12,799 nucleotides of DNA, from positions 1 through 12,799 of the forward strand of contig ML210505.1 in NCBI GenBank assembly GCA_004369085.1, given 5' to 3'. The stretch is from Coprinopsis marcescibilis (taxonomy: Eukaryota > Basidiomycota > Agaricomycetes > Agaricales > Psathyrellaceae). Below are positions 1 to 9,600 of this stretch, in pieces. Every line of letters starts with the position of its first letter. Within the stretch, counting starts at the first letter, position 1. The translations under genes and the position numbers were made by a program. The notes below the pieces were generated by a model. That model did no database searches, had not been told where the DNA came from, and saw only the letters and a program-made list of their open reading frames with translations.

Positions 1-119
1 ACTTCCCGCTCGTTCCAAGGTGCCAGGGTAGCTTGCAGAGTCACTAGCTGGTAAAGTAATTCGGGACCACTTTCGAGAGCAGTGCGGGCCTCCCGGCCCT
101 GGGCTTGGTTCTGTGTCCT
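1..119. repeat. Left arm of a long-range direct repeat (HNH copy 1, exon 3)
   Basis: Aligns without gaps to 12681-12799, matching at 110 of 119 positions by my count, in the same orientation. Both arms lie in HNH coding sequence in the same frame. The offset is 12,680 bp. The true repeat extends beyond the window at both edges, so its full length is unknown. Confidence 0.85.
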
Positions 120-1188
120 CTCGACGTTGGTTGCTCTTTGGTCCTTGATCGCATTGTAACTTGACGGTGCAGCGGTCATGACGCCACTGGGGTAGAAGGT
201 ACTGTTCCAAGTTGCGTTGATCCTGTCCATCAGTGTCCGATCACCGAATTGGTGAAGCACGGCTTGAGCATAGACAGCGTCGAACAGAATATTGGGCGGC
301 CATTCAGGAGTATCCAAAGTCCGGAGTGGAGTGCCAGGAGCGGCATAACCAAGGAAAGCCGGCTCGTTAAGCCTGAAATTATGCGCTGTGTACCTCCTCT
401 CTGTCGCTGGCGTGTTGGGGTCAACGTCGGCAGTGGTCATGGCGAAGTTGGGCGTCTGACAATACCGCTGTCAGGCTCTGATTAGGTACATGGCACACAA
501 GTCGTACACACCGCTAAGAATGCGACATCGGTACCCAATACCGCATGGGTATATTTGTTGAGAAAAAGGCCGTTCCGGATGTTGTCAATGTCCCTTACAA
601 TGTCCTCCCCATTAGGGTCTCGGCTGCGACGCTGAGTAAACGTCGTAATGTACTACCGCCGTTGGGTTGGTAAGTGAGCACATATCGAGAGTAAGAGTGG
701 CATACCGCATCGCCCTTGCTGTGGGCCAGAAGATGTACAGCATCGCAGAATATATCATCCATGCCCGTTAAAACACACGTTCCTCCATCCCGCTCCGAAA
801 TGTCTGAGCGGAATTGAAACCTCCGAGTGGTGGCACTAGAAGTGGTGTGCGTGCGTCCAATCTTGGGATCGACCGGGAACATCCTTCCCTTTTCCTGGTC
901 ATTGAGGCGATAGTATAGAACGGTGGACTTGACTGGGAGGCCAGCATCGTAGTCCACGAGATTGAGCAAGTCGGGACTAGACGAAAGGTCACCTTCCGCT
1001 CCAACGACGACTCCAATGGCGTAGCGAATCCATTTGTACGGCTTTTGAGATAACTGAAGTGCAGTGAGGGTCTCAAGTGGGAGAGTGAGGTAATGAACCC
1101 AATTCCAATTGGCAGGATCAAGATCGAAGTCGACGCCAGGCACGACGGCGCAAGGGAACGGGGCATAGACTTTGATAGTCGCGGCCAT
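1..1188 (-). CDS. HNH nuclease domain protein, copy 1 (3' end off the left edge)
   Basis: A fungal HNH_2-type protein, probably a metal-dependent DNA endonuclease or a degenerate relative; cellular role unknown. The gene reads leftwards in three exons: 1188-706, 652-512 and 455 to beyond position 1. The introns are 653-705 (53 nt, GTATGC...TAG) and 456-511 (56 nt, GTGTGT...CAG), and both joins keep the frame. At least 359 residues are present. The HNH core is at about residues 127-200: CVLTG with Cys138, then Cys148, AVHLLAHSKGD with His152, and across intron 1 NIRNGLFLN with Asn188 and His197. This is the order of the HNH_2 family. The later run FLATPNFAM (206-214) is also typical of these fungal proteins. 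A Met at 1239 is in frame, but the start at 1188 (MAATIKVYAP) gives a sensible N-terminus. By comparison with copy 2, about 33 residues are missing beyond the edge. The HNH call is firm; nuclease activity is inferred. Confidence 0.82.
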
Positions 1189-1806
1189 GAAGGAGACAAT
1201 CCGAAACCTGATCTCTTGCCTGGCAACCGCGTGCGCCAAGGTTACTTAAGCCGGCTTCCTCCGGCATTACCTTTTTTTTGTGAGTTATATGCCCGGGACT
1301 ACAAAGTTCGGCGGTGAACGTCGATGAACGTCGTCGAACATCGGTGAATTCCGATTATCAACGTCTGATGGTGTTTGCCATCACCGTTCGTTGGTTGTTG
1401 TCACTTGTTGGTGTTTGCTATCGGCGCTGTTCGACGATGTTCAACAATCACCAACCCCAGTGCTGAACAACGTCGACTTTCGTTGATTCTCAGCGGTGCA
1501 CCTCACGAATTATCAGCGCATTTCAACGACATTCACCTCCAGGCTAGACTGAATATCACTGGAAATTGGGGATTCTCGGTGACCACAACCAGACCTTCGA
1601 CGCCAATTCTATGCATATCAGGCTGCGCCGCGACATAGGGGGTCTGCTAGAAAGGGGCCACCGGCTATCGAGCCTTGTAGTTTGCCTATCTCTGAGGGAA
1701 GTTTCGATCGGCAAAGCTTGTACTATCTTAGCCGGGTCGTGTATCGTCTAGAGGCTGTAGTTCCAACTTTAATTCTTGTTTTGCAGCACCACCAAGCCCT
1801 GCCAGT
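1189..1806. other. Gene-free spacer between divergent genes
   Basis: This 618-bp spacer separates the HNH gene (minus) from the SAP-like gene (plus), so it should hold both promoters. Short open frames exist in it, but none has a recognisable motif, splice context or homology. It holds a small GCCGG/CCGGC stem near 1250-1265, a T-run near 1271-1278 and a degenerate repeat patch (listed separately). A pyrimidine-rich stretch ending in TTTTGCAG lies just before the 1807 ATG and could be the acceptor of a 5'-UTR intron; this is not proven. No clear TATA box was seen. Confidence 0.6.
1310..1530. repeat. Degenerate short-word repeat patch with hairpin potential
   Basis: The patch is built from variants of GAACGTCGATGAAC, GTCGAACATCGGTGAA and their complements. 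The left part carries GTCGAACATCGG; near 1430-1445 the right part carries the complementary sense, TTCGACGATGTTC. The patch is therefore an imperfect inverted repeat. A clean small hairpin is at 1366-1383: TGATGG, a 6-nt loop, then CCATCA. GTTGGTG near 1409 can also pair with CACCAAC near 1456. No target-site duplication or coding capacity was seen. It may be a decayed miniature element or simple-sequence drift. Confidence 0.5.
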
Positions 1807-3737
1807 ATGTCTTCACCCACCTTTGGTGCCCCACTCAGCTCGAAGACCAAGAAGGCAGAGCTGGTCTCCTTAGCGCATGTCCTTGAACTTGACGAAACCG
1901 GAACTGTCAAAGATCTTCTGGCACGAATTCAACCAGTCCTCAACGATAACGAGGCATCCTTCGTTCTGGACCCACAATTCCAAGGTCTTTACTCAGGTCG
2001 CTCCAAGAAGGCCTCTTTCAAGAAGACCAGTGAGGACAAGGAGCAAGAGGATGCTGAACATGCTGAGGATGTGGGGATGACTAGGTGCGCTGTTATTCCT
2101 GCCTTCTTCCTTCTACATTTACTGACCCTTAAATCTCGCAACATAGTGCACATCGTAAGTTACTCGAAGTCAAGTACGCCACCGACTCCGGCGCTTCCTT
2201 TACAAAGCTAAGTGGAAACACCTCTGGCTTTAATGGTGAGTCAAAGCTGCTCCATTAAACCACTTTTAACCTTGACTAACATCTGTATTCGAGTTGCGGA
2301 CTCTGAACCGCCGAAGAGCGATACCTCTCGCTCCATTTCTCCTGCACCATCCAACAAAGAGGCTCCCAAGCCTCGTGCTGTCCCGGACTTGAGTGTCATA
2401 TCCGTTCATGACCCACTCAGTGCGCTCCACCTTTTTTTTCGAACTCTTGTTCCCTTCTAATGGATTCCTAGTCATGGTCGTATTCCAACACGAATCTAAT
2501 CCGAAGGAACAGCTCCATGAAGCGCATGTCATTGGAGTGCCCGTTTCCGCTGAGAAGAACGGAAATGATATCTCCTATTCTGCACGTCTCACCGACCTCG
2601 TACCGCAGGCATTCATTCAAGAGGATGGTTTGAGTCCGATCAAGAGTACGTCGAAGCCCTTTCTTCTCTTTCTAGCCATGTATCTTACCTCCTAACTTTC
2701 AGAGCGTGCCAGCTGTCTCTATCGCCAGGGCGTCGCAGATCCGGATAGTCACTCCACCTTAGGCCTTGTCTCGGAGATTCTTGATCCCGCTCTTCAGCCT
2801 TCTAAGCTGCGAATGGAATCTCTGAACAAGTATCCCTTAGAGAAGCGAGGCGACAACATGTTTGCTTGCCGCTTGTTTTGGAAGGAGACAGGTGGGGTGG
2901 AATCTGGGATCTCATCCTCGGTGCGTCTACAAGTATTAAAGCTGTACTTTACTTTATCTAACCTTCTCACAGTCAGCAACAATGCCTGGCCTGGCTGTAG
3001 GCCCGCCATCGATTTCTGGGACATTGCCTACTGGGACTAATGCTGGCAGCATCCCTATCCTTGACGTTGTAGCACCACTTGTGGCGCGTGTCCGAGAGGA
3101 GAGGGCTAGCGCTTCCGATGGCAAGCATGAGCCTTTGACTGGGTTCTATGTTTTCTTGCGAGAGTCTGCAGGGATTTCACTCGCAGATCTTCACACATAT
3201 CGAGCTAAGACCATCGGCGCTGCTCTTGTACGCTTCAAGCTTTTGGAGAAAGCTTTGGATGGTCTTCAGAAGTGGGAGCGAAGGGGTGGCAACGGTGGTT
3301 TTCAGGTTCCGCCTTTCTGTAAGTCATAATCAATATTTGGCTGCTTAATTCGCTATGAACACCGCATTCCAGCGGACCAATTCCCCGGCCTTTCGTTCAC
3401 GAAGAAGAACATCCTCGAAGCTTTGCAGATCGGACAAACGACGTCGAACAGTGATAGCAAGTACTTTGCTCCTTCTGCTCTTGCCTATGCCCCTGATGCT
3501 CAGGAGTGGGTCAAGGACCCGAAGGGCAATCGGCAAATTATGTTTGAGAACATGACTTTGAGCGAATGGAGTAGTTATCTGGGGGAGCAGAAGCGGGAGT
3601 GGAAGGAGGTGGAGGCTGCAAAGAAGAAGAAGGCCGAGTGTAAGCGGCGACACAGTGAAATCAGTTCGGATGATGCGAAGAGCAAGGGTAAGGGGAAGAA
3701 TAAGTATGATAGTGATAATTTGGACGATGATGACTAG
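1807..3737 (+). CDS. SAP-like domain protein of unknown function, seven exons
   Basis: I do not recognise the full-length family. Exons: 1807-2084, 2147-2235, 2294-2419, 2472-2645, 2703-2920, 2973-3318 and 3373-3737. The six introns are 52-62 nt with GT-AG ends; three donors are GTGCGC or GTGCGT. The exons total 1596 nt, giving 531 aa with every join in frame. Residues 13-44 (KKAELVSLAHVLELDETGTV...) match the SAP pattern of two short helices with a central Gly, a DNA/chromatin-binding motif. A charged linker follows (about 65-90), then a Ser/Pro/Lys-rich segment (about 125-155) and a globular middle (about 160-470). The end is a Lys/Glu-rich helix (about 480-505), a KSKGKGKNK basic patch and a DDDD tail, which suggest a nuclear protein. 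The next gene follows 78 bp downstream on the same strand and in the same frame, so the two are probably functionally linked or could be one spliced gene. The exon model is strong; the function is open. Confidence 0.78.
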
Positions 3738-3775
3738 GTTAACAGTACTCCTGACTCCTATGTTCAACTATTTAG
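3704..3775 (+). other. Candidate 72-nt intron that would fuse the two plus-strand genes
   Basis: A GTATGA donor at 3704 and a TATTTAG acceptor ending at 3775 enclose the TAG stop (3735-3737) of the SAP-like gene. A CTGAC branch-point-like word at 3751-3755 lies about 20 nt before the acceptor. The length is a multiple of three, and the join (AA|G) continues without a stop into the CxC frame. If used, it drops the acidic tail and gives a fused protein of about 1237 aa. It is somewhat longer than the other plus-strand introns (50-62 nt), and its acceptor side is less pyrimidine-rich. Offered as an alternative, not the primary model. Confidence 0.35.
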
Positions 3776-3777
3776 GA

Positions 3778-3785
3778 TATATAAA
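3778..3785 (+). promoter_or_regulatory. TATA-box-like element before the CxC gene
   Basis: A perfect TATATAAA lies 31 bp before the ATG at 3816 and 40 bp before the ATG at 3825. It could give the CxC gene its own promoter with a very short 5' UTR. The AT-rich gap between two tightly packed genes makes a chance match possible. This reading competes with the fused-gene model, in which the sequence would be coding. Confidence 0.35.
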
Positions 3786-3815
3786 CTATGCTTGCTCACC
3801 GACTGTATCATTCCT

Positions 3816-6039
3816 ATGCCCCCAATGGCAAAATCAATCCAGAACTTCCGGCTTGTCGTTGAAACCTTCTTCCCCATAACACTTCCATATACAGATGTTT
3901 TTCTGGCCCTCACCATTCTTCTGGCTCTATCTCCGCTTTTCAAGCTGCACTACAATCAGCGAAGACAGCCACGGCAACCTGCAAACACTGCTTGGCTGAG
4001 GGCTGCCACCAGTGTCTTCACTGCCGAATTTGGAACTAGTTCGGACGAGCCAGATGGTCAATATTTGCTCGGCCGCAGATTGACTACACGCCAGGACATT
4101 TCGACATCTCTGCTTTCGGATTTGGACCCAATTTGCGAGCTCTTGGGCATTGATCTTGAAGATCCGGCGCCACTATTCCCTTCACCACCCTGCATCCTTA
4201 TCACGAAACGTACCAGTTGCATTATATGCGAGCGCAACAACTTACCTGGCCAGACACTTCGGAAACGCGACCAGCCGCAGACTGTACAAGTGCTTACAGA
4301 TGACTTCAAATGGAAGACAGCACACCTATTCGTTGCTCACTGCCCAGTCTGTAGCTCAGACTATTACCCGGACCGCATCACATACCGCAACGAGGACACG
4401 GGGCGAGCTCAAATACTGGAGATTGGTTGCTCATACCTTCGGGTCTCGCAGCATGGTATTTGGATGCACCAAAGGGTAGCGTTGGCACAGGAAAGAGCAG
4501 TGGTCCGTTTTCATGCAGGATGGTCAAATTTTGCGGAGTGGTTGAACGAGGTTGGGTGCCAGAAGCCTGCTGTTACTGTTCGGCAATCTAAGCGGCTCTT
4601 TGTAGAGCACTTTGCCAGGAGGCTTCTTGTTGCACATGGGCGAGATCGAGACTTCTCTACGGGCGCCAATCTATCCACAGACGAGTTGATGATGTCTGTC
4701 CGTGATGCAATTGGGCAAAACGGGGGTGTTCTTCGATCTTTGATGCTACACACCTGCCAAGAGTGTACGCACAAGAAGAGGTATCAGCAGGATCTTGTAG
4801 ACGTTGGGTTTGGCTTGGATGGGAGTGGTTATGGTGTGGTTGACGCAGATAATGCAGGAGAAGCCATTGAACTTCCGGAAGTGGTAAGTCTTCGTTTAAG
4901 CGCTCATAGCTTGTGTATATAACTTACTAGCCGTTTTTTACCTAGCCCGCACTACATAACCATCCAAACCGGCCGATTCAGCTTGTCCCACCACCAGAAG
5001 GAACCCCACGAGGCTACATTCGAATGGCTGTCATGGATGGGAAGTCTGTTGGCCATCGGGTAAGCCTGTGTCACATGCAGAGATTACTGCCCTCACAAGA
5101 TGATTATAGATCTGTGCGCTCACAAGATGCAACAATCCGTTGCAGAATTACAAGGACGGTCGATTCTGTCAGGGGCATATTGAGCAGGGGCTTAATTCGG
5201 TCTGTGGGATTATTCCCTGTGGTCAACCAGTCGATTCGGGTGGATTTACATGCAGCAATGTGGAACACCGCAACTGGCATTCACAGTACACCAAACGGTT
5301 CACTCGACTCTCTTTTCCTGGCGTCCAAAGAGTTCTAAGGCGACAGAACAACCCTCGAAATACGGAGAACCGCACACCAGCCACCAATGTGCCATTCCGA
5401 GTCGAAGCAGGCCTCCCTGCACTTGGGGACACTCCAGGAAATGAAGTCAACCATACTTTTCGTGCGCAGTCAGTCTATTGCATTCAAACAGTACAGTGGG
5501 CCTGCGGGGTTCCAATTGGCTGGGGAAAATGCTATCGCTCTGAAAGTACACCTCAGGTACTTTCCATACTCAACAGAATTTGGCAGGAGCAGGATGATAT
5601 GAAACCAAACTACCTGGCCTACGACGATGCATGTGATCTTCTCCGTCACATCATCACACAGAACGAACAGGACCCTTGGCTCAAATCTACAAAGTTCATC
5701 GTTGACTCGTGGCACTACATTGGGCATCGGGCAACAGACGCTTTATGTCGGTTCTGGTGCAACCCTGCACCAATGGATGGCTCCCAGCCTGACCTCATTG
5801 TTCCGCAAACGGATGCTCATGGTCAAGTTCATGCAACTCGGGCATACAATCTGGAGACTGCAGAACAGTTAAACTCCTGGATCACTCGGTATGAGTCACA
5901 GCTTCGCCAGATGACTGATGTTGCTTTCGATTTCTTTATCCACTCTCTGCTACTACTTTACAAAGAGTCTTTGGAGGATAGGATTCAGAAGAAAGATGGT
6001 TTTTTGGCAGATGACTTCTGGGATGACGTGCTTGGTTAG
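3816..6039 (+). CDS. CxC5/CxC6 cysteine-cluster protein of the KDZ-transposase-associated type
   Basis: Three exons (3816-4883, 4946-5059, 5110-6039) with introns of 62 and 50 nt give 703 aa. The N-terminus is hydrophobic (about 11-45). A CxC5-like region follows: CIIC (135, 138), CPVC (176, 179) and CQEC (314, 317), three paired cysteines likely to bind zinc. A second cluster, CxC6-like, spans 396-447: Cys396, Cys401, Cys414, His417, Cys426, Cys431, Cys442 and His447. The C-terminal region (about 510-690) carries CIQTVQWACGVPIGW, YDDAC (565-569), FIVDSWHYIGHR, FWCNPAP and ETAEQLNSW (643-651). CxC5 and CxC6 clusters are described in mushroom genomes as accessories of KDZ (Kyakuja-Dileera-Zisupton) transposases. 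The last region resembles a transposase RNase H fold lacking its first catalytic segment, so I expect a DNA-binding or domesticated role rather than active transposition. The start is the first in-frame ATG; the ATG at 3825 has G at +4 and is equally possible. No full KDZ transposase is in the window. Confidence 0.82.
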
Positions 6040-6671
6040 ATTTACACCTATCACCTTCAAATGTACTCAATGTAGGACAACTAAGATATATGGGCTTTCA
6101 CTGATATTCACTGAAGGTTGCCGGGGTTCACCATAAACCCAAATGCTGTTGTTCCAGCTATGTACATGTCACAACGTATAACATTGAATACCACCGGGTA
6201 TCGCTGGGATATGTTGCCGATACCCAATGAAGGTCACCGAGGTTCAGCCATAAAGCTGAACACCGCTGAATGACGCTGAGGCTCGCCATGATTCACCGAG
6301 GTTCAGCATGAACGAACTGAATATCAGCGAGCCCCACTGAACCTCACCGAATCTTGGCGTCGGACGCCGAGCATTCCAGCTCCGGGGATATTACTGTTTT
6401 TTGTTTTTGTTTTTTTGTGGAGCGTTGGATTATCTACATAACTAGATCATTTACGCGGCGCAAAGGGCGTCCGTTGTACCTTTGGCGCCGCCGCGACACG
6501 ATCAAAAAAAGAGGCTCTCATGCGAAGCTTAGAGATCATGTACATTCAACTCAAAAGACAAGAGACATTGATCGACACGAAGGTAGAATCAAAGTAGGAC
6601 CAAAAAAGTCGCGAAAACCAAACAAAGCGAACCAAAAACACAATAAATATCGGGTATCAGCCCCCCTCGTT
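6040..6671. other. Gene-free spacer between convergent genes
   Basis: This 632-bp spacer lies between the 3' ends of the CxC gene (plus) and the Brc1-like gene (minus), so both 3' UTRs fall here. It contains the repeat patch at about 6100-6355, a T-rich tract at 6397-6418 and an A-rich stretch after about 6500. No gene is supported. The short plus-strand open frame across 6354-6683 runs over these tracts into the Brc1-like 3' end and has no recognisable domain. Confidence 0.6.
6234..6351. repeat. Degenerate CACCGAGGTTCAGC-type repeat patch
   Basis: An exact 15-bp direct repeat, TCACCGAGGTTCAGC, occurs at 6234-6248 and 6293-6307. Looser relatives surround it: CACCGCTGAA, GACGCTGAGG, and the complementary sense TGAACCTCACCGA near 6339-6351. 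The first copy also starts a hairpin: GTTCAGC (6242-6248), a 6-nt loop, then GCTGAAC (6255-6261). The word is related, in inverted orientation, to GAACATCGGTGAAT in the patch at 1310-1530. No coding capacity. Confidence 0.6.
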
Positions 6672-9600
6672 TCAACGCTCTAAATCAACTCGGAACACCG
6701 CATCGTCCCAACTAATCTCCTGCCTCAGCACACCCGTCAGAATAAGCTCCTGCGAGTAAATCGGGAACCCATGCTCCACGAGCGCCCTCCAAACGTGAAC
6801 GTCTTCCGGACACGAAATAACGTGCCGCAACCCAGGACTGGATTTCAATATCCTAGGTGTTGGCTGCGTCGGAGCGACCTACAAAGACAAAATCAGTTTG
6901 GAGAAGGGCCACCGAAGTACAGAGCAAACTCACTTGACCACCGCACGCGGTGATTACATTCTTCATCAACTGTATCCCAACATTGATCTTGGGCGTCAGA
7001 TAGAATGTTTTCCCTTTCAACAAAGTCCCGCGATGGTCCCTTGCCCTCTCCAGGGCCTCCTCGAGAATGAGACCATATTTCGCTTCTCCTTTCGCGTCGT
7101 GGAGTAGATAATCATCCTCGGCTACAAGCAAACAAAATCAGGCCTGCGTTTCAACTTGAAGGACAAACGTCGGTAACTCACGCAACAACCGCTTCACCTT
7201 GGCCGAATCCTTGACCCAGTCCTCCTTCAAGATATACGGAGCCCGAGCCAAGGCACACAAGAACTTTTCAGTTCTCACTAACCCTGCCGCAACCAAATGC
7301 GTACAGTCCTGATGTCTGTCTGTAAACTTGACACCAAGCGCGACAAGCGCCTACGCAAAAAGGTCAGAATAACGTTGGTGGTAAAGAATACCAACAAACC
7401 TTTTTAGTATATTCATCGATCTTGACGGCCGTGGTTAGGATTCGAACGTCCTTGGGATCCGATTTTCTATCATTTGCAAATCAGCACAGCCACATTGACG
7501 TATCCCCGCACGAACCACTCACGATGTAGGCCCAACATCCGCCTGTTTCTGCTTCGAAGCAGCCTTGGCACCAGCATCTGCCTGCGCATTCCCATCGCTA
7601 AACCGTCTCTTCTTCTTTCCCCTCACCTCAGTCTCAGTCTCCTCCCGCTCGTCGTCTTGACCAGCACCCTCACTACCAACCTTACCGGGCCCAGACAGCC
7701 TCCTCTTCTTACTACCCGTCGTCGTGGAGTCATCCTCGTCCTTCACCTTGGCTTTCCCCCGACTGACAACAGGCGGTGTATCACCTTCCACAACAAAGAA
7801 ATCCGACATCCTCCCCTTCTTCGACGCTTTGCTCTTCTTCATCTGCGACTCAAAGTTCATCAGATCAGGCATCAACTCATCCCTCAGCCGGGCATTCGCC
7901 TTGGTCGCCGCAGAACGTCTCGGGAGAACTTCATTTGCCGCCTGGTTCGTGGTAGCGGCGGACGACGCAGGGCGAGAAGAGGCTGTAGTAGTCGTCCCCA
8001 GCCTCGATGGTCCAGCCACACCGTCAACCTCCATCCTGTCATCGTCGTCTTCATTCTCGGAAGGCAATGCGTGGCGTGTTGACTTGGGTTTCTCTTTCTC
8101 CGCTGGGTTCTTATGCTTGCCCTTCGCTTTCGCGGCCGGTGCCGTAGCCTTAACGGCGGTAGCTTTGGATTTCTTTGCGGGGAGAGTTTTCTCGTCTTCC
8201 TCCTCCTCCTCTCCAGTCGAATCGTCCTCGTCCTGATGTGCCCCAGCTTTCCCCTTCCCCTTCGCAACCACCTTAGGCTTCGACTGCCGCTCAGGCTTTT
8301 CAATCGCCTTGGCCTTCTTAACGCTAGACCTCGACTTTGGAACAACAATATCACTCTCTTCGTCCTCATCCTCATCTACCTCATCCCCCGTTTCGCTCTT
8401 GCTCACATTCCTCTGTCCGCCCTTGCCGTTGCCACCAGACTTGGTCTTCTTCTTCGCAACCGCCATTTCACGTTCCCTCTCCTTCCGCTTCCTCTCGAGC
8501 GACAGCTCCAGCGTAGGCAGTACAACAGAAACCACCCTCTTCACCGGCGTAACAGTAGCAGCATTCCTCGCCTTCGCCGCACCCACCCCCTTACTCTTCT
8601 CCTGCACCGCTCCCCCCTCATCCTCATCTTCCTCCTCCGTACCACTTTCAGCACGATCCCTAGCCACGCGCTTCACCTTTGCTTTGCCACCTCCAGCACC
8701 CTTGGCCACGACAGTACCCGCCTGCTTTCGATTCTTCGCCCCAACCTCCACTTCACTGAGTTCACTCTCATCCTCGCTGACAACCCTCTTCGCACCCCCA
8801 CCCGACGCCCTCCCCTTCTTAGCCTTCGTACTCGCGTCACCCACACCCTTCGTATTCGCATCGCCCGCACTTTTCTTGGCAACCTTCCCTTTCCCTTTCT
8901 CTTTGTCCCTCTTTCTCTCAGCCTCCTCCTCCTCCTCCCTCTCTGCCTCCTCCCGTTCCCTCTCAGCCCCCCGCTCCCGCTGCTTCACCTTCGCAATCCG
9001 ATTCACAACCCTCACAATCTCAGCCTCACTCTCATCACTCGAGCTCGCAGGCGGTGGCAACGACGGACTCCGGCGCTTCTCCCTCTCCCTCTCCGTTTCC
9101 TTCTTCTTGCCCTTGGTTTTCGGCGCAGACTTGGGCGTACCAACGCCATTCGTTGCAGCCTTACCACCCCGAGTTTTAGCTTTAACCACAACCGACTCTT
9201 CGGGATCATCATCCTCCTCCTCCTCCACCTCATCTTCTTCCGATTCAACGCGTTCCCGAACAGGCTTCCGAGGCGTACTCTTCTGCTTCTTCTTCTGCCT
9301 CTGTTTCTCCTTTTCTTTTTCCTTCCCCTTATCGACTTGTCGCTCATCCTCCTCCTCTTCATCACTCTCCCCCCTCCTCACTTCATAAACATCCATCGCA
9401 TTCGCCTCATCCTCCAACCGCTTCCGTACAGCCTCGCCCTTGGACCTCGGCTTCGTCGGCGAGCCATCCTTGGATTTCGACTTTGAAGGCGACACCTTCT
9501 CCCTCGACTTATCCCCTCCTTTGGCCGAACCACCGCCAGGCTTAATCGGTGACTTGCCCTTCATCTTCCTCGCAACACCCTTGGCCTTCCCAAGCGGCGT

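Noticed and set aside
230..424. A 64-residue minus-strand open frame
   Set aside because: It is a shadow in another frame of HNH exon 3, which runs 455 to beyond position 1 and matches copy 2 at protein level.
595..705. Reading the HNH gene as one exon ending at 595
   Set aside because: Sequence after the GTATGC at 705 is intron. Splicing 653-705 restores YITTFTQRRS and the NIRNGLFLN motif expected in the HNH core, while the read-through tail has no family resemblance.
1375..1638. Small plus-strand open frames between the HNH and SAP-like genes
   Set aside because: They lie largely in the repeat patch and show no domain, signal or splice evidence.
3792..3815. TTG at 3792 as the start of the CxC protein
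   Set aside because: Fungal nuclear genes very rarely start at TTG, and in-frame ATGs at 3816 and 3825 follow at once.
6234..6351. Repeat patch as a CRISPR-like array
   Set aside because: The units are degenerate, irregularly spaced and partly overlapping, there is no constant spacer length, and the context is eukaryotic.
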